Below, piece after piece: positions 21,180 to 30,599 of a DNA stretch of 64,000 bases. A program made the translations under genes and the position numbers. The notes under the pieces are model-generated. The model was not told the origin of the DNA, made no database searches, and worked only from the letters and a program-made list of their open reading frames with translations. This DNA is from Phascolarctos cinereus (Eukaryota; Chordata; Mammalia; Diprotodontia; Phascolarctidae), in the NCBI RefSeq assembly GCF_002099425.1, contig NW_018344001.1:2883501-2947500 (forward strand), given 5' to 3'. Positions within the stretch are counted from its first letter, which is position 1, and each line of letters opens with the position of its first letter.

Positions 21180-21290
21180 TAGAAGGGACCATAGTCATGA
21201 TGAGCTCATCCAATTCCAAGGCAGAGATTTAGAGCTAGAAGGGACCCTGGAGATAATTTGATTCAGATACGTCAAATGTGGAGCCCATAA
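21180..21290 (-). mobile_element. Two MIR3 tail fragments
   Basis: tttagagttagaagggacca and tttagagctagaagggaccc lie 50 bp apart in the same orientation. They are two L3-type tails, from nested or tandem MIR3 copies. Confidence 0.65.
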
Positions 21291-21414
21291 GCAGCACATA
21301 GAGCTTAGTGGCCCCCTTTTTCTATTTGACTTTGCTGTTACTTCTCTAGTCCACCCCACTCCTTTTCCACTTCAGAAGTCTGAGCAAAGGTTGGGCAACA
21401 CTTGTCAGACATAG

Positions 21415-21600
21415 GCACCTGTGATTTCTGGTGAGGAAACTCTCCTGTACCAATTCAAGTTGTCACCTCTGCAACTTATAGTCTTCAGAGTGATTTATCC
21501 TAGGTCAGACAGCCAGACTCTATCAGAGGGAAGACTTGAATCCAGTTCTTTCTGATTTTGAGACCAGCTGTCTTATCTACTACATCACGCTGTCTGTCTA
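21415..21600 (-). mobile_element. tRNA-SINE with distinct 3' module, copy 2
   Basis: Reverse of the family at 12530: ggtgaggaaactctcctgta, ttgtcacctctgcaacttat, agtcttcagagtgatttatc, gacttgaatccagttctttc and the head complement tctactacatcacgctgtc. Confidence 0.72.
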
Positions 21601-21604
21601 AACT

Positions 21605-22130
21605 AAAGTCAATGAGCATTTAATCTGTGTTTGCTAAGATGCTAGGCAGTGAGTGGACTAGGTTCTATGAACACAAAAACAAAATAGCCCCTACTCTTAC
21701 GGAGTGTAAATTATGATGGGGAAACAATATGGCCCCAGGTAAGTAGACGGAAATAAATACGATTTTTAGCTGTGGGGAGGGGGGAAGAGCCCTAAAAATG
21801 GACAGAATGTGGAAAGGCTTTGAACAGGAGCTATCACCCTATGGGAGCTTCCAGTGGAGCGAAGGGGAGGACAGGCTTTCCAGGCAGGGGACAAGGGCCT
21901 GTGCACAAATATGGCAGTGGCAGGGGGGCTATTTCATTCAGGAAACAGCAAAAATATCTGTTGGGCTAGAATGTACAATGAGTATGGGGAAGTCACGTGG
22001 ACAAAGCTAAACTGGGCCAGATTACGGCTTGAAATTCCAAACACTTAGAGTCTGGATTTTATCCTACAGGCAATAAGAAGATACTGAATCTTGCTAGAAG
22101 AGGGAACATCAAAAATGGTCACCAGGTTTA
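21605..22130 (-). mobile_element. L2 3' region
   Basis: Reverse: gcatttaatctgtgtttgct, aagatgctaggcagtgag, ggagtgtaaattatgatggg, tccaggcaggggacaagggc and atcctacaggcaataagaag. Confidence 0.8.
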
Positions 22131-22219
22131 GAGGGAATTCTTTTTGAGGTGTTGGGCAGAAGACATGACTCCAGAAACCCTAGCTAGCCCTAAGATTCTG
22201 TGCTTCTAAGCTTTGAGCA

Positions 22220-22300
22220 AGGCAATACTAATGGTCAGGATTGGAACCCTGATCCTGCAGTTTGAACCCCAGGGCTCTTTCCACCGCCATTGCCTCTTAG
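22220..22300 (-). mobile_element. MIR-family SINE fragment
   Basis: Reverse 5' half: aatggtcaggattggaaccc, tgaaccccagggctctttcc, accgccattgcctc. Confidence 0.65.
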
Positions 22301-22306
22301 GAAATC

Positions 22307-22309
22307 ATA

Positions 22310-22340
<31 letters not shown>

Positions 22341-22345
22341 TTTTA
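22307..22345. repeat. (AT)n followed by poly-T
   Basis: About 13 AT units, then tttttttttttt. Confidence 0.95.
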
Positions 22346-22554
22346 CTTAGAGTCAGTAGGAACATCCTCAGGCCTGGACCAGCGTTTTGGTAACCTATCT
22401 CTTTACTGAGAGCTGTACTATCCATTTTTTCCCAAGGAGATCTTGACTTCTCAGATGGCTATTTTAGAAAAAGCCCTAATAAAGTCTACCCACTCGAATT
22501 TGCCAACATTCCCAGATGGAGAATGCTTTCAACAAGTTTGCCAATTAACATGTT

Positions 22555-22720
22555 ATCCCAGAACATACATATATATGACAAAATATACATATCTCTGACA
22601 GATTTTATATTTATATATATATGTACATATGACAGATTATATATATGATCTGTCAAATAGCTTGGAAATTATAATCTATAAACACATATGTGTATATATA
22701 CATGTATATATAGATTATAA
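22555..22720. repeat. AT-rich tract with (TA) and catatg words
   Basis: Alternating tatata/catata sequence with gacaga(t) words at 22600, 22631 and 22650 (the last inverted). It contains the loop of the hairpin listed next. Confidence 0.85.
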
Positions 22721-22742
22721 TTTCCAAGTTGTTATTTGACAG
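22650..22742. repeat. Near-perfect 31-bp inverted repeat (hairpin)
   Basis: Left arm 22650-22680 (ctgtcaaatag, cttggaaatt, ataatctata) and right arm 22709-22742 (its complement with three extra bases, aac for g, in the middle). The loop is about 28 nt of tatgtgtatataca-type sequence. Arms are not simple repeat, so this is not a slippage by-product. It could be a MITE relic or a hairpin transcript source; I see no family match. Confidence 0.9.
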
Positions 22743-22819
22743 CTAAGTCAGCTGTAAGGCCAAAAATTTAATCTTAGCAATATACTCAAAATTAGATTCT
22801 GAAGGAAGCATTCCTCATA

Positions 22820-22826
<7 letters not shown>

Positions 22827-22885
<59 letters not shown>
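22827..22885. repeat. (CT)n microsatellite
   Basis: About 29 CT units, followed by pyrimidine-rich sequence to about 22970. Confidence 0.97.
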
Positions 22886-22891
<6 letters not shown>

Positions 22892-23184
22892 CTCACTCCT
22901 CCTTCCCTCCTCCCCATCTCTTCCCTTGCCTCTTTTCCCCCTCCCTTCCCCCTTCTCTTTTCTATTGCCTTTCTTTTTGTGGAGGTGATGATTAAGTTTA
23001 TAGGAGTAACACTTTCTTTAGCCCACTTCATACTGAATCTCATTTTCCCCCCCATTTTGATACATGGGACCATAGGGGAAAGGCTCAAAATTCTTCAGCT
23101 AACAGGAACCTTTGCATACATGATTTCTGTACATATAGACTTACACACATATTTGTGTGTATGTAGAAATGTATGGTATCTCCC

Positions 23185-23305
23185 CCTTTAGTGTGTCAGC
23201 TCCTCAAGAGTAGGGTCTCTTTGATGGACGGCTTTGCATGCCTTGTTCTTACTATTGTGCTCAGTATGTAGCATACGCTTCATAAAAACTTGAAGACTGA
23301 TTAAA
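23185..23305 (+). mobile_element. L2 3' end
   Basis: ccctttagtgtgtcagctcc, tcaagagtagggtctctttg, tgtgctcagtatgtagcata and acttgaagactgatt. Confidence 0.78.
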
Positions 23306-23354
23306 AGGAAATTGCCATTTCTTTGACCTCTTTGTCATGTAGTAGGTACTGTTT

Positions 23355-23480
23355 TCCCTGTTCGAATGTAAGCTCATTGAGGGCAAAGCCTGTCTTTGAT
23401 ATGCTTTTCTTGCCACAGTATCTGGAATAAAGTAAGGGCTTAAAAAATGCTTCTACATTATTTGATTGACTCATTCATTC
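23355..23480 (+). mobile_element. L2 3' end
   Basis: gttcgaatgtaagctcattg, agggcaaagcctgtctttga and aagggcttaaaaaatgcttc. A second L2 terminus directly after the previous one, followed by (attc)n. Confidence 0.85.
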
Positions 23481-23489
23481 ATTCATTCA

Positions 23490-24330
23490 AACACACACTA
23501 ATTCTAGCCCATCCCCAAGAAAGACTTCTTACAAAAATGTTACATTTAAAAAAAGTAGGGTGTACTCACCCCCGCCCCCCAAATGCTAATGTACCACAAA
23601 GACAGCACACAAATACAGATTTAGAGTGGGGGGGCTATAGAGCTCTCTGATCAATAGAGCAATGTAGGTTAGATTACATAACTTATATGAGAACTGAAAA
23701 GAATAGCGAGTTTTAACCAACAAAGACTGAAATGATCAGATTCATAGGCTAAAATTAAAAGTTTTTCTTTTTTGAGAAGGGAGGGGGAAGTCCAGGGAGG
23801 TTCCCCAGTCCCTTCAGTAAAAACAAAGTGCTTCCTCCTCCCCTGCCTCCCTCTCTGACGCACTGAGCAGGGGATCAAGAGGGAAAGAACTCCGATTTCC
23901 TTCCTGGGTTCTTGGGCTCCCTGCCTCGCCGGGGCTTCTGATGCAGCAGCAAGCATACAATCTGTCTTGTTCCCAAGGAGTCCCCAGCCCAGCAGGTGAG
24001 GCCAATGAGCTGCAGGAGGGCTTCAGCATCCCTTCCCTTACTGAATATTTAATGGCCCTGCATGTGCCTTCATTTCCTGTTAAGCGCATTCTCCAGGCAA
24101 TCTGACAGATGGGCCTGGCGTCTTCTGGTGTTTATTTAGCATTAGTAAAGCTAGTACAAATCTGCCTTTTTAAAACAGTTTCTAGTTAGGACACAAGAAA
24201 GCTGTACATGGCTGGGTGGTGGTTTTTTTTGTGGGGTGAGGGGAGGATTTAATGAGATAGAAGGTCACCATTTTTGGAAAAGAACTTGCCACAGACACTT
24301 ATCGACACCTCCCTCTTACAAAGAACACAA
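23490..24330. other. Repeat-poor stretch, candidate conserved element
   Basis: The longest repeat-free and least AT-rich stretch seen nearby (strongest at 23800-24180). It has several CpG sites, and TAAT-rich words in tttatttagcattagtaaag. It may be a regulatory conserved element. This is inference from its lack of decayed repeats. No gene call is justified. Confidence 0.4.
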
Positions 24331-24334
24331 TTTG

Positions 24335-24485
24335 CAAAACCTGTTCCGTGCCTCATCTCATTTGATTCTTGCCATATGCCCCGTGATCATGCCCTTTTTG
24401 ACTGAGGAAAGATGAGGAAACTGAGCCTTAGAGAGGTTAGGAGATCATAGGGCATGATGTGAATCCAGGTGCCTCTGACTCCAAG
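24335..24485 (-). mobile_element. MIR-family SINE
   Basis: Reverse: gtgcctcatctcatttgatt, gaggaaactgagccttagag and tgaatccaggtgcctctgac. Confidence 0.8.
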
Positions 24486-24534
24486 TCCCTTGGGAAAAAT
24501 CATGAAAAACAAAATACTGTTCTCTGATGTACCC

Positions 24535-24645
24535 AGCATGTGGTATAGTAGATAGAGGTCTGACTTTGGAGTCAACAGGATATGGGTTCAAATCCTGCCT
24601 GATGCATACTATCATTGTAATTTTGGGCAAGTCACTCTATTCAGT
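24535..24645 (+). mobile_element. tRNA-type CORE-SINE, 5' half
   Basis: Sense: gcatgtggtatagtagatag, gactttggagtcaacaggat, gggttcaaatcctgcctgat and ttttgggcaagtcactctat, then cut off by an L2 end. Confidence 0.82.
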
Positions 24646-24725
24646 TCATTCATCAAACATTTATTAAAAGCCTACTGTGTGCCAGGCATTGTGCTAGGCA
24701 CTGGGGATTCCTAGGCAAGAGTGTG
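24646..24725 (-). mobile_element. L2 3' end
   Basis: Reverse: catttattaaaagcctactg, tgtgccaggcattgtgctag, gcactggggattcctagg. Confidence 0.82.
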
Positions 24726-24889
24726 GGTTAGTATTATAGCTGCCTGTGTTGCTCCAGGGTCCTGACTCATGGAGGCTTCAAAAGCCAGCTACAATGTTCA
24801 CCCACATTGGAGAAGCAATGAGGAAGGTGAGGCAAGATTTACCTTAGCTGACGGATGTTGGCTCCTAGACCAGAACGGGGTCTGGCCAG

Positions 24890-25690
24890 GGCAGAGTCTC
24901 CACCATCCTTTCTGGACAACACACCTATCTACTAATGTTGCCTAAGATCATGGTAATTTTGTTGTTCTCATGTCACATTGTTGATTCACATTACTCTTGT
25001 GAGCCACCATAACCCATAAATCTAGTTCAATTGAACTGAGTTCCAACTACATTTCCCCTCTCAGATATTTGTGTAGGTAGTTCTTTTGTTTTTAACCCAA
25101 GTGTAGGATGTTAACTTGAACCCTATTAATTTCTCATTCCCTTTGACCTACCAGTCTAGCCTGCTGAGGTCTTTCTGAATCCTGATTCTGTTATCTAATA
25201 TATCCATAGCACAATTAATTAGGGTATGTGCCCAGGGAATTTTATTTTATTCTTGTTTTTAAAATGAAAACTTACTGAATATTCAATTAACAAGGCCATT
25301 ATTTTATTAATTAAGCTTTTAAAAAGCTTATTTTAACATCTGAACTTTACCATAAAAACAAAATTTAAAAATGAGATTCAAAAAGCCAACTTTTGGAGAC
25401 ATTATGGTATGCCTCTGCCCACCCTCCTGTCACAGCCCATCTGCTTGCCTTGTTTGTATTATTCATCTCTCCCAGCTTTGAAGCATCTGCATATTTGATT
25501 AAATATGCCTTTATTCCAATCCTAGTGATAGTACCTACCACCCAGGACTGTTGTGATGGTCAAATGAGACAATGTAGGCAGTGCTTTGGAAGCCTCAAAG
25601 CACTATGTAAATATCGCCTGGCATTATTATTACCATTGTTATTGTTACTGATAAAAATGTCACCCAGAACAGAAGCACCATGGATGAAAA
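24890..25690 (-). mobile_element. L3/CR1 LINE, interrupted
   Basis: Reverse CR1-type blocks: taatgttgcctaagatcatg, tcacattgttgattcacatt, taacccaagtgtaggatgtt, agcctgctgaggtctttctg, then tctcccagctttgaagcatc with tgcatatttgattaaatatg, and finally ataaaaatgtcacccagaac. The last two blocks are adjacent in CR1 and are split here by a MIR. An AT-rich piece (25210-25400) also intervenes. Confidence 0.72.
25521..25650 (+). mobile_element. MIR/THER1 3' half inside L3/CR1
   Basis: Sense: gtacctaccacccaggactg, ttgtgatggtcaaatgagac, aaagcactatgtaaatatcg and ggcattattattaccat. Confidence 0.85.
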
Positions 25691-25694
25691 TGTT

Positions 25695-26070
25695 GAATGT
25701 AGTGGGTAGAAAGCTGGACCTGATTCTGAAGGCTGCCTCAGTTACATACTAGCTGAGATGACCTCAAGTCATTCACTTCACATCTTTTTTTGGGGGGGGG
25801 TTGGAGACAATGGGGATTAAATGACTTGTCCAGGGTCATACAGCTACCTAATAAGTGTCTGAGGCCAGATTTGAACTCAGGTCCTCCTGACTCCAGGGCA
25901 GGTACTCTATCCACTGTACCACCTAGCTGCCCCCTAACTTCACACCTTTTGAGCTCAATTTCCTCATCTGTAAAATGGAGACAATAATAGCCAGTACCTG
26001 ACAGGGCTCTTGTGAGGATCAAAAGCGGAGAGATATTCAAAGTACTTTGCAAACAATGTGCTATATGTTC
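25695..26070 (+). mobile_element. MIR/THER1-like SINE split by a younger SINE
   Basis: The first part (25695-25784) has agtgggtagaaagctggacc and gagatgacctcaagtcattc. The second (25934-26070) has gctcaatttcctcatctgta, aaatggagacaataatagcc and caaagtactttgcaaacaat. Confidence 0.85.
25785..25933 (-). mobile_element. Marsupial tRNA-SINE inside MIR
   Basis: Reverse: a ttttttt/ggggg tail, tggggattaaatgacttgtc, cagatttgaactcaggtcct and ccacctagctgcccc. Flanks cttcacatct and cttcacacct look like its target duplication. Confidence 0.9.
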
Positions 26071-26434
26071 ATGGCCACTATTATCATCATGCTGATATTC
26101 CATCATATGCCATGATATCATCAAGCTCAGAAATTCCTCTATAGATTTGCATGGTTTTGTGGAGATTGGTTGTAAGTCATTACTATTCCATTGTATCTTT
26201 CTAATGGAGATCAATCTAAGAAATGTAACTGGGTCAAATGTAAGCATCTCTCACACAGCGGTGTAAGGGATGGGTGATAGGATTCCAAATACTTCTATGT
26301 CCCTCCCCAACACAAGGTGCCAAATATTGCTACTTGTGATCTGGATAGAGAGAAAATGGAAACTATTTTATTGGCTGAAATACAAGAAAATGAAAGGATG
26401 GATATTTCCTTATATTTTTGTGTGTGTCCCCTTG
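26071..26434. other. No feature recognised
   Basis: AT-rich. Decayed words such as gccatgatatcatcaagctc have no family that I can name. Confidence 0.45.
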
Positions 26435-26590
26435 AGTTTGTGGAGTTTAAAACTGGGAGGAACCTTAGAGATCACGGTCCAGACTAAAGTCACATGCTCA
26501 AAGTGACAGTCGAGAGAAAGTACAACCCAGGTTTTCTGACTCCCAATCAATCTTCTGCACATAACACCATGCAATCCCTGGTTGTTAAGA
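26435..26590 (-). mobile_element. MIR3-like SINE
   Basis: Reverse: aaaactgggaggaaccttag, agatcacggtccagactaaa, aacccaggttttctgactcc and cacataacaccatgcaatcc. Confidence 0.75.
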
Positions 26591-27589
26591 GCCACATCTC
26601 CCTTACCTATTAAGTGACACCAGACGTGTCTGGAAGGAGAGGGCTGTAAGAAAGGGTAGTTTGGAAAGAACCAGGGATAGAGGAATAGTAAGTAGATGCA
26701 AGGGTACAGTTTACTTCAAGAAGAGACCGTAAAAATGGCCATCCATGTGGAGCAAAAAAAAAAAAAACACCAAACACAACCACCCCCTAAAAAAACCCCC
26801 AACACCCACAGAGTAAAAGAAATACACCTGAGTTTTCACTGAAGGGTGAGAGAGACCCAGAAATATGACGGTAGTCTTATAATGTAATTGATCATACCTT
26901 GTGTTATTTAGCACTCAATCTATTTTTGATTTCCCCAAGTTATAATTTTTTTAGGTTTTGATTACAAATCATTTCATGAGATAATTAGAAATTGAATAGA
27001 AAAGAATGGCTAGAAACCACTGAAATTGAGGGCAGTGGGGTTATCTGATTGGGAAAAGCAAAAACCAAAACATGTTAAGCTGAATTCACAATAAAAAGTC
27101 CTCAGTATCATTCTTGTCCCTAAATGTGAATAATGAACTTTAATATATCAACTGACATGTGCTTTCATCAGTCAGAGGGTCGTCATCCCTGCAATGGTGC
27201 AGTCCCAAACCACTGATCTTGGTGCATCCTCACAGCTCTTGTCTGCGAATTCCAATGAATCTGCCACTGGGGCATCCGATTGTACTGAGGGACCAGCTAT
27301 ATGTGAATGGGATGGAAAGCACGGGCTGATTCCCAATCATCTCTTGCTCCTACTACTAGACAGGCTCATCTCTGTTTCTGGTCACACATTTCTCTGGTGA
27401 TTGAATAAAGCAAAGCAAAGATATTTGGGGCATCATTGTCACAATTTTAAGTAGTCAGAGAAAAAGTGATTCCATTTTTTTTCTTGTCTAAAGAATAGGT
27501 ATAACTAACCCTTATAATATAGACTTGCAAGAGTTCTGATGGTTAGATGATGTAACAGATATGGAAGGGCTTTAACAAAGCTAAGAACA
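26591..27589. other. No feature recognised
   Basis: About 1 kb with one low-complexity A/C-rich patch (26754-26812, poly-A, then accaccccc and aaaaaaccccc runs). Otherwise it looks unique. No gene is visible. Confidence 0.5.
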
Positions 27590-28010
27590 TTATTTGGAGG
27601 CCAAGAATCTGGGTCCAAATTTTACTTCTGAAATTTACCACCTATATGACCTTGGTCAGGAAAGTTACTTCATTTGTCTGGGTCTCAGTTTACTGATCAG
27701 TGGTGCAGTGGATAGAGTGCCAGGCCTGAAGTCAGGAAGACTCATCTTCCTGAGTTCAAATCCAGTCTCAGACATTTACTAGATCTATAACTCTGGGCAA
27801 GTCACTTAATCCTATTTGCCTCAGTTTTCTCATCTGTAAAATGAGTTGGAGAAGGAAATGGTGAACCACTCTGGTATTTTGCCAAGAAAACCCCAAATGG
27901 GGTCACAAAGAGTCAGACATAATTGAAATGACTGAATAACAACAACCACAAAATAATAGAGGTAGAATAGATGGACTCCGAGGTCCCTTTAAGCTCTAAA
28001 TCTGATCTTG
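27590..28010 (+). mobile_element. MIR3-like SINE split by MAR1
   Basis: The 5' part 27590-27700 (ctatatgaccttggtcagga, ctgggtctcagtttactgat) resumes after the MAR1 with the L3-type tail at 27960-28010 (atagatggactccgaggtcc, ctttaagctctaaatctgat). Confidence 0.75.
27701..27950 (+). mobile_element. MAR1-type SINE, nearly complete
   Basis: tggtgcagtggatagagtgc, caggaagactcatcttcctg, gggcaagtcacttaatccta, cctcagttttctcatctgta, gagaaggaaatggtgaacca, ttttgccaagaaaaccccaa, then aagagtcagacataattgaa and tgaataacaacaacca. Only the first bases of the head are missing. The best-preserved MAR1 in the window. Confidence 0.93.
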
Positions 28011-28120
28011 TGACTTTGGACAAGTCACTTTACTTTTATGAGCTTCAGTTTCCTCATCTGTAAAATGAGGGGATTGGACCACATGACCTCCAAGCTCCTT
28101 TCCAGATCTAAGCAATTAGA
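28011..28120 (+). mobile_element. MIR3-like SINE, 3' half
   Basis: gtgactttggacaagtcact, cagtttcctcatctgtaaaa, then gattggaccacatgacctcc and the tail tttccagatctaagca. Confidence 0.82.
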
Positions 28121-28330
28121 TGGCACGGTGGCTAGGAGCTGGGCCTGGAGCTAGAAGACCAGAGTTCAAATACAGTCTCAAACACTTACTATCCATGTGA
28201 CCCTGGGTAAGATACTCAACCTTTGCCTGCCTCAGTTTCCTCAACTGATCAAAAAAGATATCTGTAAAGTGCCTGGCACATAATAGGTGGTATACAAGTA
28301 CTAAATATTATTGTTATTAATACTATTAGC
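28121..28330 (+). mobile_element. tRNA-type CORE-SINE with MIR tail
   Basis: agatggcacggtggctagga, gagttcaaatacagtctcaa, atgtgaccctgggtaagata, ctgcctcagtttcctcaact, then aaagtgcctggcacataata and taaatattattgttatt. Confidence 0.82.
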
Positions 28331-28344
28331 TTTGTGGCATTATG

Positions 28345-28480
28345 CTATGACACTAGCTGTGTGACTGCAGAGAAGTCATTTAATTGATGTCTGCCTCAGT
28401 TTCCTCACCTGTAAAATAGGGATAATAACAACATCTTTTGTTTTGAGGCTAAATTATATATTTGTAAAGTATTTTGCCAA
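28345..28480 (+). mobile_element. MIR/THER1-like SINE
   Basis: gctgtgtgactgcagagaag, cagtttcctcacctgtaaaa, tagggataataacaacatct and tttgtaaagtattttgcc. Fourth CORE-SINE in a row in the same orientation. Confidence 0.82.
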
Positions 28481-28619
28481 CCCCAGAGCATTCCAAATGT
28501 TCAATTTTATCGTATGAAGATGTAAATGGAAGAGTAGTATTATCATGTCCTCCATTGTTATGGTTCCTATCTGGAGATGATCCCCTATTTTGCATCATAA
28601 AAATGTATGAGTGCTCTTC

Positions 28620-28725
28620 ACATGGCCATTAGATTGTGAGCCCCTTGAGGGCAGAGATGTTTTTCTTTTTTTCTATTTGTTTCTCCAGTGCTTAGCACAC
28701 TCTATCAACTACTTGACTGATGGAT
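28620..28725 (+). mobile_element. L2 3' end
   Basis: ccattagattgtgagcccct, tgagggcagagatgtttttc, ctccagtgcttagcacactc and acttgactgatgga. Confidence 0.85.
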
Positions 28726-29309
28726 GGCCAGGCTTCACAATTTTTCCATGGACGCTATTTCCTTTCTTTCTCTCCTTTTTTTCTGTTCCTTCCTCCCTAC
28801 CCTCGTTCTTCCCTTCTTTTCTTCTCTTTGGTCCTGACGGGAAAGAATGATACTTTGTCTTGGAGCCTGAAACCATCAGCAAAGCCTTCCCAGAACACAG
28901 GTGGAGCTTTGGCTCCCTAGCTTGGCCTTGGGAGCAGAAAGAGATCCGGGGGTGGCAGCAACAACAATTCAATCTTTTGCTTGGCAGCAAGTTGCCTGTG
29001 GGCATAGAAACTGGGCTGCAAGCCCACAGAAAACTCCCAATAGTCTGGACAGGTCTGGATTGGAGCCTAGGGTTGTGAAGCTGTTGACAGGCTTTCTACT
29101 TAGCCTATAACTCACTGGGAGTCCTGAATCTCCCAGGCTTCTCAGCTGACATACTCAAGAGCAGAGTCAGTGGGAGGCAATATGTCTCCTGCTCAGCCTC
29201 TCTAGGTTTACTTCATACTTCTGGCCACATCATAACTGAACTGTGGGGTCCTGCATCCTAAGGACCTGAATGCTGGTGTTCTGATCCCTCTCTACCAGTA
29301 ATAAAATGG
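28726..29309. other. No feature recognised
   Basis: A pyrimidine-rich patch at 28745-28830, then apparently unique sequence. Opposed open frames of 65-98 codons occur here, none with a motif. Confidence 0.45.
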
Positions 29310-29409
29310 AAAGAACAATGGGGTCAGAGTGCTTCTGTGCCCCTTCCTTTTTGGCTGCTCTCTAGCTGTATGCCTGTGGGCAAGTGATTTTACCTCTCTG
29401 GCCTCAGTA

Positions 29410-29680
29410 TCTTCATTCATTCATTCATTTACTTATTTATTTATTTACATATTTATTTATTTACTTGTTTATTTATTTAGTGATTTATTTATCTGTCTAT
29501 TAATTCATTCATCCATTCATTTATTTATTTACCTATTCATTCATTTATTTATTCATTCATTCATTTATTTATTTACTTATTTACTTACTTCTCTATTCAT
29601 TAATTAATTAACTAATTAATTAATTTGCTCATTTATTTATTTATTTGTTTATTTATTTATTTATATTTGTATCTTTTTTA
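29410..29680. repeat. Degenerate (ATTT)n/(ATTC)n tract inside MIR
   Basis: About 270 bp of ttta, attc and acttattt units. It is flanked by agtatcttcatt on the left and agtatcctcatt on the right, both versions of the same MIR stretch, so the tract lies between two copies of one short sequence. Confidence 0.92.
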
Positions 29681-29733
29681 GTATCCTCATTGATAAAATG
29701 GGAATCATGACATTTGTGATTCTTCCCTCAAAG

Positions 29734-29918
29734 CAGGCATTCTTAACCTGGGGTTCATGAACTTCTGGATCATTTTGCTAATTGTATTTCAATCTAGCTG
29801 GTTTCCTTTGTGATCTTAAATATTTTATGTATTTAGGAACATTATTCGGAGAAGGGGCCCATAGGCTTCACTAGGGTGCTCAAGTGGGCCATGACAGAAA
29901 AATGGAGAAGAACCTCTG
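29734..29918 (+). mobile_element. hAT-type DNA transposon inside MIR
   Basis: The left end caggcattcttaacctgggg and the right end gaagaacctctg are imperfect inverted termini of the kind seen in MER5/Charlie-like hATs. Interior: aattgtatttcaatctagct, ggtttcctttgtgatcttaa, gagaaggggcccataggctt. Flanks cctcaaag and cattaaag match at 6 of 8, fitting an 8-bp duplication. Confidence 0.85.
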
Positions 29919-30142
29919 CATTAAAGGGTCACTATGACGATCAAATGAGAACAGAAATCATCAGAATTCTGGGTGCAAGGGACTTTGGAGATCACCTGAG
30001 CTAACCTTCCCTTTCCCCCATCTTACCCAGGAGAACAAAAATAATAATAACTACCATTCCCATAGGGCTTTAAGACTTGTAATTTATATTACTTTAGGTT
30101 TCTCTCCCTTTTCTTCTTCTACTGGTTTCACTTCTAGATGAT

Positions 30143-30211
30143 TCATCCATCTATCCATCCATCCATCCATCCATCCATCCATCCATCCACCCATCCATCT
30201 ATCCATCCATC
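30143..30211. repeat. (ATCC)n microsatellite
   Basis: About 16 atcc units with a few ccc and ct variants. Confidence 0.95.
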
Positions 30212-30427
30212 TGTATATATCTATATAAATGCATATGTGTGTATCCATATCCCTTTCTGTATCTGTATCTGTATTCCTATCTATCTCTTTCTCCAACACT
30301 ATCTCTAGGCATACAAATACATAGACATATGCCCTCATATATATAGTATTGATTTACACTCACATGTATGTATATATACGTATTGATTTACACAATATAC
30401 ATATATTGATTTATATATGTGTGCATA

Positions 30428-30465
<38 letters not shown>

Positions 30466-30592
30466 AATAAATATAAACCTGTGAGCATATATGTGTATGT
30501 TTGTATAGATATAAATCTATCTACACATCTTTATATCATCTCTCTTATCTTCTATCAATTCTATCAATCTATATCTATCTATCTATCTATCT
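30212..30592. repeat. AT-rich tract with (TA)n and (TATC)n
   Basis: tatctgtatctgtattcc words at 30255-30290, (TA)n at 30433-30461, then (TATC)n at 30568-30592, with tatatg/catata between them. Confidence 0.9.
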
Positions 30593-30599
30593 AGTTTCA

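Larger units (their letters stand above)
29310..29965 (+). mobile_element. MIR split by an ATTT tract and a hAT
   Basis: The MIR parts are 29310-29410 (agctgtatgcctgtgggcaa, ctctggcctcagtatcttc), 29681-29733 (gtatcctcattgataaaatg, ggaatcatgac) and 29919-29965 (gggtcactatgacgatcaaa, tgagaacag). Between them sit a tetranucleotide tract and a DNA transposon. Confidence 0.82.

Noticed and set aside
25738-26247. 169-codon minus-strand open frame
   Set aside because: It runs through a SINE nested in a MIR, read from the antisense side.
30144-30211. CRISPR-like or satellite array
   Set aside because: A simple tetranucleotide microsatellite with no spacers; the host is a mammal.
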